A stretch of DNA of 64,000 bases, taken from the NCBI GenBank assembly GCA_941918925.1, contig OW799233.1, positions 43,824,275 to 43,888,274 of the forward strand, written 5' to 3'. Positions 54,466-64,000 of the stretch are shown here, piece after piece; position 1 is the first letter of the stretch; each line of letters starts with the position of its first letter. The stretch comes from Phyto melanocephala. Taxonomy: Eukaryota; Arthropoda; Insecta; Diptera; Rhinophoridae. The notes beneath the pieces were generated by a model. The model did not search any database and was not told where the DNA came from. It was given only the letters and a program-made list of their open reading frames with translations. The translations under genes and the position numbers were made by a program.

Positions 54466-55387
54466 ATGGGTGTTTTTTAAGCCCGATAGAACTTGAAATT
54501 GTAAAAAATAACACAAAAAATTAAATTGTAATCAAACTTTTTTTTTTTTAACCGAAAGATCAATACGTGACATTAACATTTGGAAATGATTTCGGGCATA
54601 TGGGCACCCCGGCTGTTCTTGACGAAGCGCATTCTGGACGTCCAATTTTATCGCAAAATTGTGTTCAGCGATGAGGCGCATTTTTGGCTTAACGGGTTTG
54701 TTAATAAGCAAAATTGCCGCATATGGAGCGAGACCAATCCACAAGAGACCCTACAGACTCCATTACATCCAGAAAAATGCACCGTTTGGTGCGGTTTTCA
54801 CGCTGGTGGCATCATCGGACCTTATTTCTTCAAAAATGAGGCCGAAGCTCGCGTTACGGTCAATGGAGATCGTTACCGCACCATGATCAATGATTTTTTG
54901 TTTGAAAATATGGATGACATTGAGCCGGAGGAGATGTGGTTTCAACAGGATGGCGCTACGTGCCATACGGCGAACGCAACCATCGACTTATTGAAATCAA
55001 AATTTGGCGATAAGTTGATTTCGAGAAATGGACCTGTTAATTGGCCTCCAAGGTCGTGCGATTTGACACCTCTCGATTATTTCCTGTGGGGCTACGTGAA
55101 GTCACTGGTTTATGCTGATAGACCAGCAACAATTGACGCCTTGGAGGCCAGCATTGTTCGTGTTATTCGTGACATACGGCCAGCAGTGCTCGAAAAAGTG
55201 GCCCAAAATTGGACGTCCAGAATGCGCTTCGTCAAGAACAGCCGCGGTGCCCATATGCCCGAAATCATTTTCAAATGTTAATGCCACGTATTGATCTTTC
55301 GAATAAAAAAAAAATTTTGATTACAATTTAATTGTTTGTGTTATTTTTTACAATTTCAAGTTCTATCGGGCTTAAAAAAACACCCTT
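54466..55387 (+). mobile_element. DD41D mariner with 183-bp inverted terminal duplication
   Basis: The right end is AAGGGTGTTTTTTTAAGCCC (reverse-complemented) next to TA (55388-55389). The left end (54466-54649) is an inverted copy of the last 183 bp (55205-55387), including the C-terminal coding end of the transposase, with about 10 differences. The original left TIR, promoter and N-terminal half of the gene are gone. The left flank is CC, not TA, and the first bases read ATGGGTG instead of AAGGGTG. Confidence 0.85.
54586..55281 (+). CDS. Mariner transposase, catalytic half intact, N-terminus replaced
   Basis: Open from the ATG at 54586 to TAA at 55281. The first 20 or so residues are translated from the inverted duplication and are not authentic transposase. 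From 54650 it has IVFSDEAHFWLNGFVNKQNC, CTVWCGFHAGGIIGPYFFKN, VNGDRYRTMINDFLFENMDD, MWFQQDGATCHTANATIDLL, PRSCDLTPLDYFLWGYVKSL and the tail GAHMPEIIFKC. All three catalytic Asp are present, with 41 residues between the second and third (DD41D). No stops or shifts across about 210 codons, in contrast to the other mariner copies here. It lacks the DNA-binding domain, so it should not mobilise elements on its own. Confidence 0.85.
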   Translation: MISGIWAPRLFLTKRILDVQFYRKIVFSDEAHFWLNGFVNKQNCRIWSETNPQETLQTPLHPEKCTVWCGFHAGGIIGPYFFKNEAEARVTVNGDRYRTMINDFLFENMDDIEPEEMWFQQDGATCHTANATIDLLKSKFGDKLISRNGPVNWPPRSCDLTPLDYFLWGYVKSLVYADRPATIDALEASIVRVIRDIRPAVLEKVAQNWTSRMRFVKNSRGAHMPEIIFKC

Positions 55388-55954
55388 TATATGTATTTAT
55401 TCAAATGTAATTTTATTTATTTTTTTTTATAAAATATATATAATTTGACAAAAAAAAAATTTTAAAAAATATTTTCCTTCTGTTTTGTTTTTATTTTTTC
55501 CTTTTAAATTAAATTCACTGTTTTCCTTGTTTATTTATTTGTTTATTTTTTTTTTATTTTGTGTTCCGTTTCTTTTTTTAATTTATAATTTTCCTTTAAA
55601 TTCACCCAGAAAAATACTTTATTTTAATTTATCTTCTTTTTTTTCCACTCGCACCTTTACCTCTTCGCTTTCCGAAACTATTTTTCTCCCTCTTCAACTT
55701 AAAAAAAAAACTCCCTCAACTCAAATTTCCCTTTCAATGTTTTCCCGCCTTTTCTTAACATTTTCCGACATCTTTTCTTAATATACTTTTACCTTATCAG
55801 CTGAACTTTTCATCCCATCAAAATTTAACTCTTTTTCTTCCACTTTCATTCACTACCTTAACCCTAAAACGAGCCACATGACAAACCTATACCCTTTTTT
55901 ACTGTGTGAAGGGTATAAAAATTATTATTTTTTTTTTTTGTTAACGGCCCTAAG

Positions 55955-56599
55955 CAGCGTTGCCACTATTGGTCTTTTCCGACCAAAATGGTCAGACATT
56001 AATGAATGGTCTTGGTCGGATGGTCGGCTAAACGTTATTTTGTCTGTTTAAGAAAATGTACCATATTAATTTTAAACCATTTGAAATACTGGTCGCTATT
56101 AAATTTTTCAGTTTTTGGCAATACTATTTTCTTCTCAGCAACGAAAAGCAATCAAAAGCAAATGTCAAACGTGTGTAAAAGAGTATAAAAATACGATGAG
56201 CCCATTTGTAAGGTGGTGCTACTTCTACACAAAATGCATAACAGCAAGAAAAACAAAAGGAATTTTGTAGTTGTTTTCTTGCATTCGCTGTGTATGTCAT
56301 CATAATTGTAAAAGTTGATGTGTGTTAACTCGGTGAAAGCAAAGCAATTGTAACGGCTTTTTTTTTGATCTCGTAACAAAATGAAAACATAAAAATTTTA
56401 ATCCTGTATATTCATATAAGAAATTTTTGTGGTTTTTAAGATCTAAAACTTAATTCAAAATTTTTTTAAAAAATACATATGTACATAGTATGCATATATT
56501 TGTTATTTAATATTTAAAAAAATTGGTCGGTTTAAATGGATTTTGGTCGGTTTTATAGGCAAATTTGGTCGGATAGATAATTTTTGAGTGGTAACGCTG
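55955..56599. mobile_element. 645-bp hAT-type non-autonomous element
   Basis: Ends CAGCGTTGCCACT and, reverse-complemented, CAGCGTTACCACT. Flanking 8-bp GCCCTAAG (55947-55954) and GTCCTAAG (56600-56607) differ at one base. Subterminal 'ggtcgg/ccgacc' words cluster at both sides (55970-56030, 56524-56575). No transposase. Confidence 0.85.
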
Positions 56600-56607
56600 G
56601 TCCTAAG

Positions 56608-57235
56608 TCGTTAAGAATGTAAAAAAAAATTTACATTTTTTACAAATTTTTTGCTTTCAAACATTTTCGCCAAATTCTTAAACCTTCAAATAAATTCACC
56701 ATGAAGAGAATCCTTTTAAGCTTTTAACTTCCAGGAAAAGCAAAACTGCTATGAGTGCAAAATAGCTACGACCATAAAAACAATTGTAAACACATCCCTT
56801 AAAATTAACTTTTGTTTTTGCCTAAAACACATATTAGCAGCCATTAAACGATGACACTTGCAAACAATATATGTACACACATAACTGCTGGCAATAGTTA
56901 AAAGACTTTGAGTTAAATATTTTGATTTTTTTTTTGAACAACTGAAAAATATATTTATTTTATCGTTTAAAAAAAAAACTTCATAATGTGGTAATTTATT
57001 TAAATGATTCATGTTTAAAATAAAAGACATTGTTTTTTATTTTCATTAATTTAACTTTTTTATTGTTGCTGATAAAAACTACTACTTTGGCTGATGTCGC
57101 TTTTAGATAATAAGACTACAATTATTGTGAAATATTGTGTATTGCAGTGTTTGACAGGTGATTAGAGTGTTTTTAAAAACGGCAATGAGCAAATAGTTAA
57201 ATAAAGTGATGTCGTGAATTGAATCAGGGAGAACA
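56608..57235. other. Unassigned AT-rich stretch
   Basis: Nothing recognised. Confidence 0.4.
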
Positions 57236-57349
57236 TTACGGCATTCGAACGTGATCGAAATTTGAAAATTGTTATTAGAATCTCTACACCTAAAGCACAG
57301 CGAACTCGATCGTTCGAGTAAAATTTCGATCGTGATCGAATGCCGTAAT
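57236..57349. mobile_element. 114-bp foldback MITE, second copy
   Basis: Left arm TTACGGCATTCGAACGTGAT and right arm 'gatcgtgatcgaatgccgta' are inverted repeats; the centre contains 'agcacagcgaactcgatcgt', the reverse complement of the centre at 35819-35918. The two copies are in opposite orientation. Confidence 0.82.
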
Positions 57350-57818
57350 TTGAAATTGAAACATATTCTTTTATTTGGCAGCGAGTTTTATCAGAAGCAG
57401 CTTAATTCATTTTGAAACATCTGGCAGCCCATATTAATGACAGCTGTGTTATTTATAGATCGATATCCTAAAGGCCATATCAGATAAAATTTCTTCGCTT
57501 TTCGTGAAGTTTCTAACTTTAACAAAAAAGCGTTAAGCAAGAGGTTTGTGACGAGCGCATTATGCTTCGTCCCATAGACAAAAATCAAAGAATCTGAAGA
57601 AGCATTGGAAGCCAACCATAAAAATGTAAGGAAAGTGCGACTGTCTCATACCAGTAAAACGTCTCAAGAAAACACAAATAAAAATTAAATGGCACATTTG
57701 TTGCTGTTTTCAGATCTAGTATTCTCATCAAAGAGGATCATTAAGTTTAAAAATAAAATAAAAGACGCAGAAATTGAGAAATGTATTCTTAAGGAAAGTG
57801 CTGATTTATATTTTTTTC
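57350..57818. other. Unassigned stretch
   Basis: Nothing recognised. Confidence 0.4.
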
Positions 57819-58268
57819 AACTAATATTCTTAATCAGGCTTGAGTTCATATTTAATATTCTTTATTTTTACTTTTTGGTGGCTAGAGCAGGACAAAAATA
57901 GTGATATAAATGAAAGATAATAACAAACAAAAGTAAAAGGGTTGCTGTTTGGTTAAAATTTCAATCTAACTCATTGTGGTAAAATATATGAAATAGGAAA
58001 AAAAAACTAAAAATTAGTTACCGAATTCAATTAACATAAGTCCCGTGAGTTAAATAGATGATATTTACAACCAACATGTAACCACCGATCAGAGAGTGCT
58101 GATGATGAAATCGTAGCTGGTTTCGAAAATGCATTCCACTCGGCTAGTGTCGGTAAAAATATAATTTTTCAAGATTTATTCTTTCACTTATCACAATTAA
58201 AAAAAAAAATTCTTTGTAAAAATAAAGAATATTAAATATGAACTCAAGCCTGATTAAGAATATTAGTT
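57819..58268. repeat. Perfect 53-bp inverted repeat around 344 bp
   Basis: 57819-57871 (from AACTAATATTCTTAATCAGG) is the exact reverse complement of 58216-58268. The spacer includes 58094-58153, the sequence shared with 41711-41762. Could be a foldback element or the result of an inverted duplication. Confidence 0.85.
58094..58153. repeat. Short dispersed sequence shared with 41711-41762
   Basis: 'agagtgctgatgatgaaatc', 'gtagctggtttc', then 'cactcggctagtgtcgg'. It retains 'gaaaatgcattc', which the other copy lacks. Confidence 0.7.
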
Positions 58269-59412
58269 TAAACAGAAAAGTTCAACAAAAATAAAAAATT
58301 CAATTTTATATTTTTTTCTTTAAAAGATTTTGTTTCAAAATCTAATGCAAATAAAAATGTTTTTTTTATTAAAACATATTCTTTTTTTATGATTTTTAAA
58401 TGAAGTTACCACATTGCTAGTTTCCCCTTTAATTTTTTTCATTTATTTTATTTTTAAAATTCACTTATATTTTTTTATTTTTGCTACAGCATTTTAAGCG
58501 TTTTAAACTATTTTTCAATAAATTATGTTTTTGTATTTTCCACATTAATAATTTGGCATAAATATATGTAGAGTTTACTATTTAAATTAAAGTTTAATTA
58601 TTTATTCAATTGAAAAAAAGTGATTATAAAAGATATTGTTCAAGTTTTTATAAAATGCACGTCTTTACAGCTTGCCGACTCGTCATCTGCTCACTCAGCT
58701 CATACCATACACGGGTTGTGCACTTTTTTACTTCCCACATATATATATTACAAATATCAATTTACGTACCAAATTCGATTACGATGGGACAATTTATTTA
58801 GGTGTTTTAGCGTTTTTAAGAAAAAGGATATATGACAGGACCTCGAGTCCTTGGTGCGATTTAAATAAAAAATTACACACACGTTGCTAGTTGTATGTGC
58901 ATCAGCATGACCACTTTTTTATAATTTTATACACATTATTGAAGCTAAAATTACATTTTTTCATTTCAGGACACATGAGAGGTAGTCGTGTCCTTGGGCC
59001 GATTTTCTAAAAAAAATTATATTTTTCCTATCTAAGCTATTGCTAGATGCTAGTGTAACAAATTTCAAAAATATCTGATGACTCCTTCTATTTTTGTCCA
59101 TTTGTTATATGGGAACGAAGCACAGTGCAGTGATTTTATTATATTTTTAATGATTTTTTTTTTTTGCTAAAATATGATCTATGATTTTTTCCCCAAAATA
59201 ATGATTTTTATTTCTAGAAATTATATTTTTTTTTGTTTTAAGTTGTAGATACAAAACATAAATTTTCTACAATTCTTATCAACAATCAATTTTAAAACCA
59301 ATAAAGTTTTGTATCAGCTTGTCGCAGAGTCTATATTAAAAACAGATTGAATGACATTAACGAACTTTATCTGCGTTTTTTTTAAAGAATATTCTCAACA
59401 TAATAAACTAAG
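58269..59412. other. Unassigned stretch, possibly a decayed DNA transposon
   Basis: 'ccaaattcgattacgatggg' (58770), 'aggacctcgagtccttggtg' (58837) and the similar 'aggacacatgagaggtagtc' with 'gtgtccttgggccgattttc' (58969) look like repeated interior segments of a DNA element. 'gaagcacagtgcagtg' at 59117 could be an end. No partner end identified. Confidence 0.35.
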
Positions 59413-59415
59413 TTA

Positions 59416-60061
59416 TAGCATGTTTCCACGGCAAATTACGAACCAAATTACATAATTTTTGCATGCAAAATTTTCAAAGCGTAATTCATTTAGAATTACC
59501 ATGCAAATTATAATAAAATCAGTGTCTTCTCTAATTTTTATCGGTAGTTTACCATTTCAGGCTGTCAAAAATATCAAAGCAAAGCGAAAAGGAAAAAGAA
59601 AAAAGTTCAATTTGATATACAAAAAATAAAATGGAAGCAGAAAAGAAAATTTAAAAGAAAGTTATGTCTAGACAACTATTGGTCACATCAAAATTATTGG
59701 ATGAGACGAAATTGTGTTTAGAAGGTTTGCTGGCTGCGCTAGTCCTATTTTCATGCACTTTTTTCTATTTTCTGGTAATTACAAACATAATGATATTATT
59801 TGCATACAATTCTTATAAATTTACAATATTTTTACTATTATAACTTACTTTTTGCCTCCATTGATAAAATAATTATAATTTTCTATATAAACTTTTATAT
59901 TTCTTAATGTTAACCGCCAATAAACACAACAATAATTTAAATAAAAAAAGCACGAATAGAACTGTCAAATCAAATTAAGAATATATCGTCGAAACAGGGT
60001 AATTCACTTAAGTAATTTAAAGAGAGAATCAAGTAATTGAATGTGTCGTGGAAACATGCTA
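59416..60061. mobile_element. 646-bp TTA-flanked element (possibly PIF/Harbinger)
   Basis: TIR TAGCATGTTTCCACG at both ends, followed by GCAAATTAC versus ACACATTCAATTAC. TTA direct repeats at 59413-59415 and 60062-60064, the target duplication typical of PIF/Harbinger. An open stretch reading MSRQLLVTSKLLDETKLCLE (from about 59664) might be a transposase N-terminus remnant, but this is not secure. Confidence 0.65.
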
Positions 60062-60064
60062 TTA

Positions 60065-62379
60065 ACATAATTTTGCAAGCCACATCCTCCCGAATACAAA
60101 GAATTTATGATGAAATGCAACGTCTTAATCTTAAAATTTTAAATAATTTTATAAAACCAATTTACGGTAACATCAACTGAATTAATGAACTTGACTTGGA
60201 AAATAAAGTATTTCGTTTAAAAAAGGGAAGATATTTATTTTTTATTTTTTGTTTCAACTTTTATATTTGTTTAATCCCACACTAAATTATTATTATCAGG
60301 TAAAATTATTTCTATTTTCCTTTATTTCTGCACAAAAAAACATAAAAATTCAAAGAAAATTTTTTGGGCAGCTTATTGCGGCAATTATTGCTCGAGCAAT
60401 CGGCAAAAAGCCTTTTTACATTTGCTCACATCTTTCATTTTTCATCAAATCAGCAATATGTTTTCATCTTCCCATATGAATTGTACGTGTTTGTGTGTCA
60501 ACTTTTCTCACATCCTTTAAAGATGTTCCTAAATCATTTTGTTCCACTCAACATCTTTCGATTATTTTAGTGTCTTCACTAGAAAAAAGAAATATTGTTG
60601 CCAAAAAAAAAATGGCATCGATAGAAAAAAAATAACAAGTGCCATACACAAAAAAAAAATACATGCAACAAGTGGACTCGAAATATATCGTATAAAATAA
60701 AATATCTTAATTATCTTCATCCTCTAAACAAAATCTGCATATTGTAATAATAATTGCTCTCCAAGGGCAATAATTAATACAATTAATACAGAATTTTTAA
60801 ATCAATTTTTTTTAATTTTTATTTGCGCAAACATGTAAAATAAATATTACGACAAATGAACGATGTTGCAAATGTTAACAAGTTTTTTTTTCATTTTCAA
60901 CATCTTCCACGCATTCCGCTAAGATGTGAGAAAGTCTAAAAGCATTGCACAATATACATATTGCTACATACATATGACAACTTGCGGTCTACACGTCGCA
61001 ATTTCTATGGAACCAATCAAATTTGACAATTGCGGCAATATACCTATATATGTATTGCTACGGGGAGACCCCGGGTAATAGCCATTAATCAACTGATTTT
61101 GCTTTGTTTTATAGTTACGTTGAAACAACAAGCAGGTAGATAGATAAGTTTGTAATCAGATCTCTAGGTTTTTAAACTTTTATATTGAATCGACACAAAG
61201 ATCACTTCTTTAAACTCACTTACTTGCCTACCAATAATCATAAAACACTGTTGACTAATTATTTTGTGAAAATTATTTACAATTTTATTTCATTCTTGAA
61301 AACTATTTTATTTTGTAGGTACCTAAATCTACCCTAGTTATGGGTAGGTAGTTACCTATTTAACATAAACATTTCCAACAATTTGCTTATTTAATTTTTT
61401 TCCTTTTTTATTTAAAAAAAAAAATTTACTTATTTTATTTCTTTTTTATCTTATGATGATTATTATTTGTTTAAATTTCTTGAAATTGTAATTAAACGTA
61501 AATTTGCGTGTTTTCCATTTCAGTTTTATTTTAGCAGTTTTCTTTCTTGAAATAAAACTGTTGTACACACACATACACATGTAGGTACTTACATACATGC
61601 ATATGTATGAAGTTTGACTTTTAATTTTAGAACAAAAATGTCTTCTTCTTAAGTAAATTATTATTACACATTAATTCACACACATGAACACATTTACTGC
61701 CTACATAATAACGGTACTAAAACCATTTAAACGAACATACAAACTTAAAATTGGCCTTGAATGTAAGCAACAACGAAGAATGAAAATTAATAGATCAATA
61801 GGTCATATGTAGGTACCTACATAAGTATATAGTAGGTAGGTATATATAAATCTATCAATATAGGTATTTAGGAACATAAAATGAACAAATCCCATATAGA
61901 TATTAAACATTTTCTAAAAGCAAATTTTAAAAAAAATAATTAAAAGTCAATTATATTTTATTTAAAAACTTATTCCCATATTAATCAAGTTTTTCTCTGC
62001 TTAAGATACTCCTTTTGTTCATTAATAAAAAAAAACTATTTTCTTAACAACTCCCCTTTTTTATTCCATTTGAGCTTTAAATAAACAATATCACTCAACT
62101 CCAATAACACACATTCTCTGTAAAAGAGACTAACAGTCATTTACTATTGTTGTATTTTTTTCTCAAAGAAACAAAGTGGCAATTGAAACAACGCCATATT
62201 TAAAATGTTCTTATATTCACCCACCTAGCCGAATAACAAACAATAGTCTCTTTCTAACTCTCACTAATTTATGGAAAAGAACAAATGTGTAAGCGTATGT
62301 GTGTGTGTGTGTGAATGTACACAACAATAAAATATTTGTTGTGTTATTGTATACAGTAAGGCGGAGTTTATTTCTTTTT
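60065..62379. other. Unassigned AT-rich stretch
   Basis: No gene recognised. TAGGTA-type words cluster at 61310-61350 and 61800-61875; (TG)n at 62298-62313. Confidence 0.45.
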
Positions 62380-63015
62380 TATACCCGCCACCAAAAAAAT
62401 GGTGGGGGTATATTCATTTTGTCATTCCGTTTGTAACACATCGAAATATCCATTTTAGACCCCATAAAGTATATATATTCTGAATCAGGGTTTGATTTGA
62501 TGACGATCTAGCTATGTCCGTCCGTCTGTCCGTCTGTCCGTCTGTCCGTCTGTCCGTCTGTTGAAAGCACGATAGAGGTCGCACCGAAAAAGCTAGGAGG
62601 CTCAAATTTTGCCAGAATCTTTCTTATAGACAAGGTTTGTTTGGTATTGAAAATGGGCTATATCGGAATATTAGGAAGTGAGTTATAGCTCGGAATGCAA
62701 GAGTAGGTCGAAAAAACCGTGTCCTACGAACATCGAATAAAATGGTATTGTGTCCAAATGGCTTAACGTACAGTCATGAAACTTCGAACATATATTTCTC
62801 GAGTCAAATCAATATCTCTCACCAAAAATTACCTAAATCTAATCATTAGGAAAGGAGTTATCGATCAAAATGTACGAAAATTTATACCGCACAGTGTATT
62901 TTTCGGTATATTTAAAAACAAAAACGTCATAAAACCAACAAAATTGGATGTACGACTCTGAAATTTTGCACACTTTGCTTTTTGGTGAAAGGCTTTTTTT
63001 TAACGGAAAATCAAT
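62380..63015 (+). mobile_element. mini-me/DINE-1-like repeat, different sub-family
   Basis: Starts with hairpin TATACCCGCCACC/GGTGGGGGTATA, then 'gaccccataaagtatatata' core and seven or eight GTCY units (62516-62560), the two hallmarks of mini-me. It then continues with 'gggctatatcgga', 'atttgcacactttgc' and 'gccacgcccac' words into the tandem array at 63016. The right end lies beyond the window. Confidence 0.8.
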
Positions 63016-64000
63016 GTGCCACGCCCACTTTTACGCCCACCTCCCATATAACGTTTTACCTAAAATTGATATAATTTCTCTATTAATAAAGATTTTGGAA
63101 TTATAAAGGGCTATATTGAAACATCTAAAATGTACTCATTCGCAAAAATAACTTTGACACGCCTACTATAACGCCCACTTTTCACGTTATCTACCGTTAA
63201 TGAAATTTAAAAGCTCATAAAACCGCCAAAATTAGAGGTATGATGATCAAGTTCGCTACGTATATCCCCCTAGGCAGTGTCATTATTGTACAAAAAAATT
63301 AAGGTGCCACGCCCACTTTTACGCCCACTTTTACGCCCACCTCCCATATAACGTTTTACCTAAAATTGATATAATTTCTCTATTAATAAAGATTTTGGAA
63401 TTATAAAGGGCTATATTGAAACATCTAAAATGTACTCATTCGCAAAAATAACTTTGACACGCCTACTATAACGCCCACTTTTCACGTTATCTACCGTTAA
63501 TGAAATTTAAAAGCTCATAAAACCGACAAAATTAGAGGTATGATGATCAAATTTGCTACGTATATCCCCCTAGGCAGTGTCATTATTGTACAAAAAAATT
63601 AAGGTGCCACGCCCACTTTTACGCCCACTTTTACGCCCACCTCCCATATAACGTTTTACCTAAAATTCATATAATTTCTCTATTAAAAAAGATTTTGGAA
63701 TAATAAAAGGCTATATTGAAACATTTTAAATGTACTCATTCGCAAAAATAACTTTGACACGCCTACTATAACGCCCACTTTTCACGTTATCTACCTTAAA
63801 TGAAATTTCAAAGCTCATAAAACCGCCAAAATTTGATGTATGATGATCAAATTTGCTACGTATATCCCCCTAGGCAGTGTCATTATTGTACAAAAAAATT
63901 AAGGTGACACGCCAACTTTTACGCCCACCTCCCATATAACGTTTTACCTAAAATTCATATAATTTCTCTATTAATAAAGATTTTGGAATAATAAAAGGCT
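63016..64000 (+). repeat. 300-bp tandem array, truncated by window end
   Basis: Units start at 'gtgccacgcccacttttacg'. 'taaaattgatataatttctc' recurs at 63061, 63361 and 63661 (period 300) and again at about 63949 (period 288, one ACGCCCACTTTT word fewer). Adjacent units are roughly 95% identical. Contains CCCCCTAGGCAGTGTCATTA and several CGCCCACTTTTACGCCCACC words. Continuous with the mini-me-like repeat on its left, as internal tandem repeats are in DINE-1-type elements. Confidence 0.92.

Larger units (their letters stand above)
54194..55877. mobile_element. Unidentified insert with 4-bp TSD, itself carrying a mariner
   Basis: Bounded by ATGA. Three parts: 54194-54465, GC-richer than the region, starting TGTCATGAGTCTCTTGGGCC; the mariner 54466-55387; and 55388-55877, T/C-rich ('ccactcgcacctttacctct') ending GAGCCAC. 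Neither outer part is recognisable and no terminal inverted repeat is visible. It may be a retroelement fragment or a DNA element of unknown type into which the mariner inserted. Confidence 0.5.
53491..55917 (-). mobile_element. Helentron-like repeat split by a composite insertion
   Basis: Left end and hairpin intact (53491-53527). The family sequence is collinear to 'tcacacggaatga' (54193), then interrupted, and resumes with 'caaacctatacccttttttactgtgtgaagggtata' from 55882. ATGA at 54190-54193 and 55878-55881 is the probable 4-bp duplication made by the insertion. Confidence 0.85.

Noticed and set aside
54226..54480. 84-residue open frame MTDGNAKNDNKLDLSGYSGR...
   Set aside because: It lies in the unassigned GC-richer segment and runs into the mariner terminus. 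No recognisable domain or conserved neighbour, so I describe the DNA but do not call a gene.
55485..55781. 98-residue Phe/Leu-rich open frame resembling a membrane protein
   Set aside because: T-rich low-complexity DNA gives Phe/Leu runs. The right part of an insert with no gene signals.
58610..58890. Three overlapping open frames of 63-72 residues
   Set aside because: Mutually overlapping frames without domain, in what looks like the interior of a decayed DNA element.
62516..62562. TCTGTCCG repeats as a CRISPR or independent microsatellite
   Set aside because: This is the GTCY tract that is a standard internal part of mini-me-type repeats.

Overview
Eukaryotic, AT-rich, repeat-dominated DNA. 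The transposon types (mini-me/DINE-1-like repeats with a TATACCC hairpin, a 'GACCCCATAAAGTATATA' core and a GTCY tract; DD41D-type mariner relatives; a gypsy-like retrotransposon primed by tRNA-Leu; hAT, Harbinger-like and Transib-like elements) point to a higher fly, probably a calyptrate such as a blowfly or house-fly relative. That placement is inference. I recognise no host gene, exon, tRNA or rRNA, so this is probably intergenic or deep-intronic sequence built from successive transposon insertions, many nested.

Layout. 0-12 kb: several decayed Helentron-like copies, two containing nested TIR elements, plus one internally deleted mariner. 12.2-13.2 kb: a 27-bp minisatellite. 14.7-23.7 kb: three mariner relics and a 2.2-kb Transib-like element (TSD TGCCG, CACAGTG ends) into which a complete Helentron-like copy has inserted. 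25.66-31.95 kb: the one structurally complete element, a 6.29-kb Ty3/gypsy-type LTR retrotransposon with 4-bp TSD, 530-bp LTRs differing at two positions, tRNA-Leu primer site, gag (damaged), a probable -1 frameshift signal and an intact pol. 32-45 kb: mostly unique AT-rich DNA with MITEs, a hAT element with a perfect 8-bp TSD, a LINE reverse-transcriptase remnant and a Harbinger-derived element. 46-56 kb: three Helentron-like copies. One carries a 1.5-kb DNA element with a C2H2 finger and probable exons; another carries a composite insert with a mariner whose left end is an inverted copy of its right end. 56-64 kb: another hAT element, foldback sequences, a TTA-flanked element and, at the right edge, a mini-me-like repeat running into a 300-bp tandem array that leaves the window.

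The only genes that work together are those of the LTR element: LTR promoter, gag, frameshift signal, then protease, reverse transcriptase, RNase H and integrase. Everything else coding is a transposase fragment. The most notable observations are the slippery site plus predicted pseudoknot at the gag-pol junction, the RSS-like termini of the Transib-like element, the inverted-duplication mariner, and the zinc-finger gene inside the 1.5-kb element.
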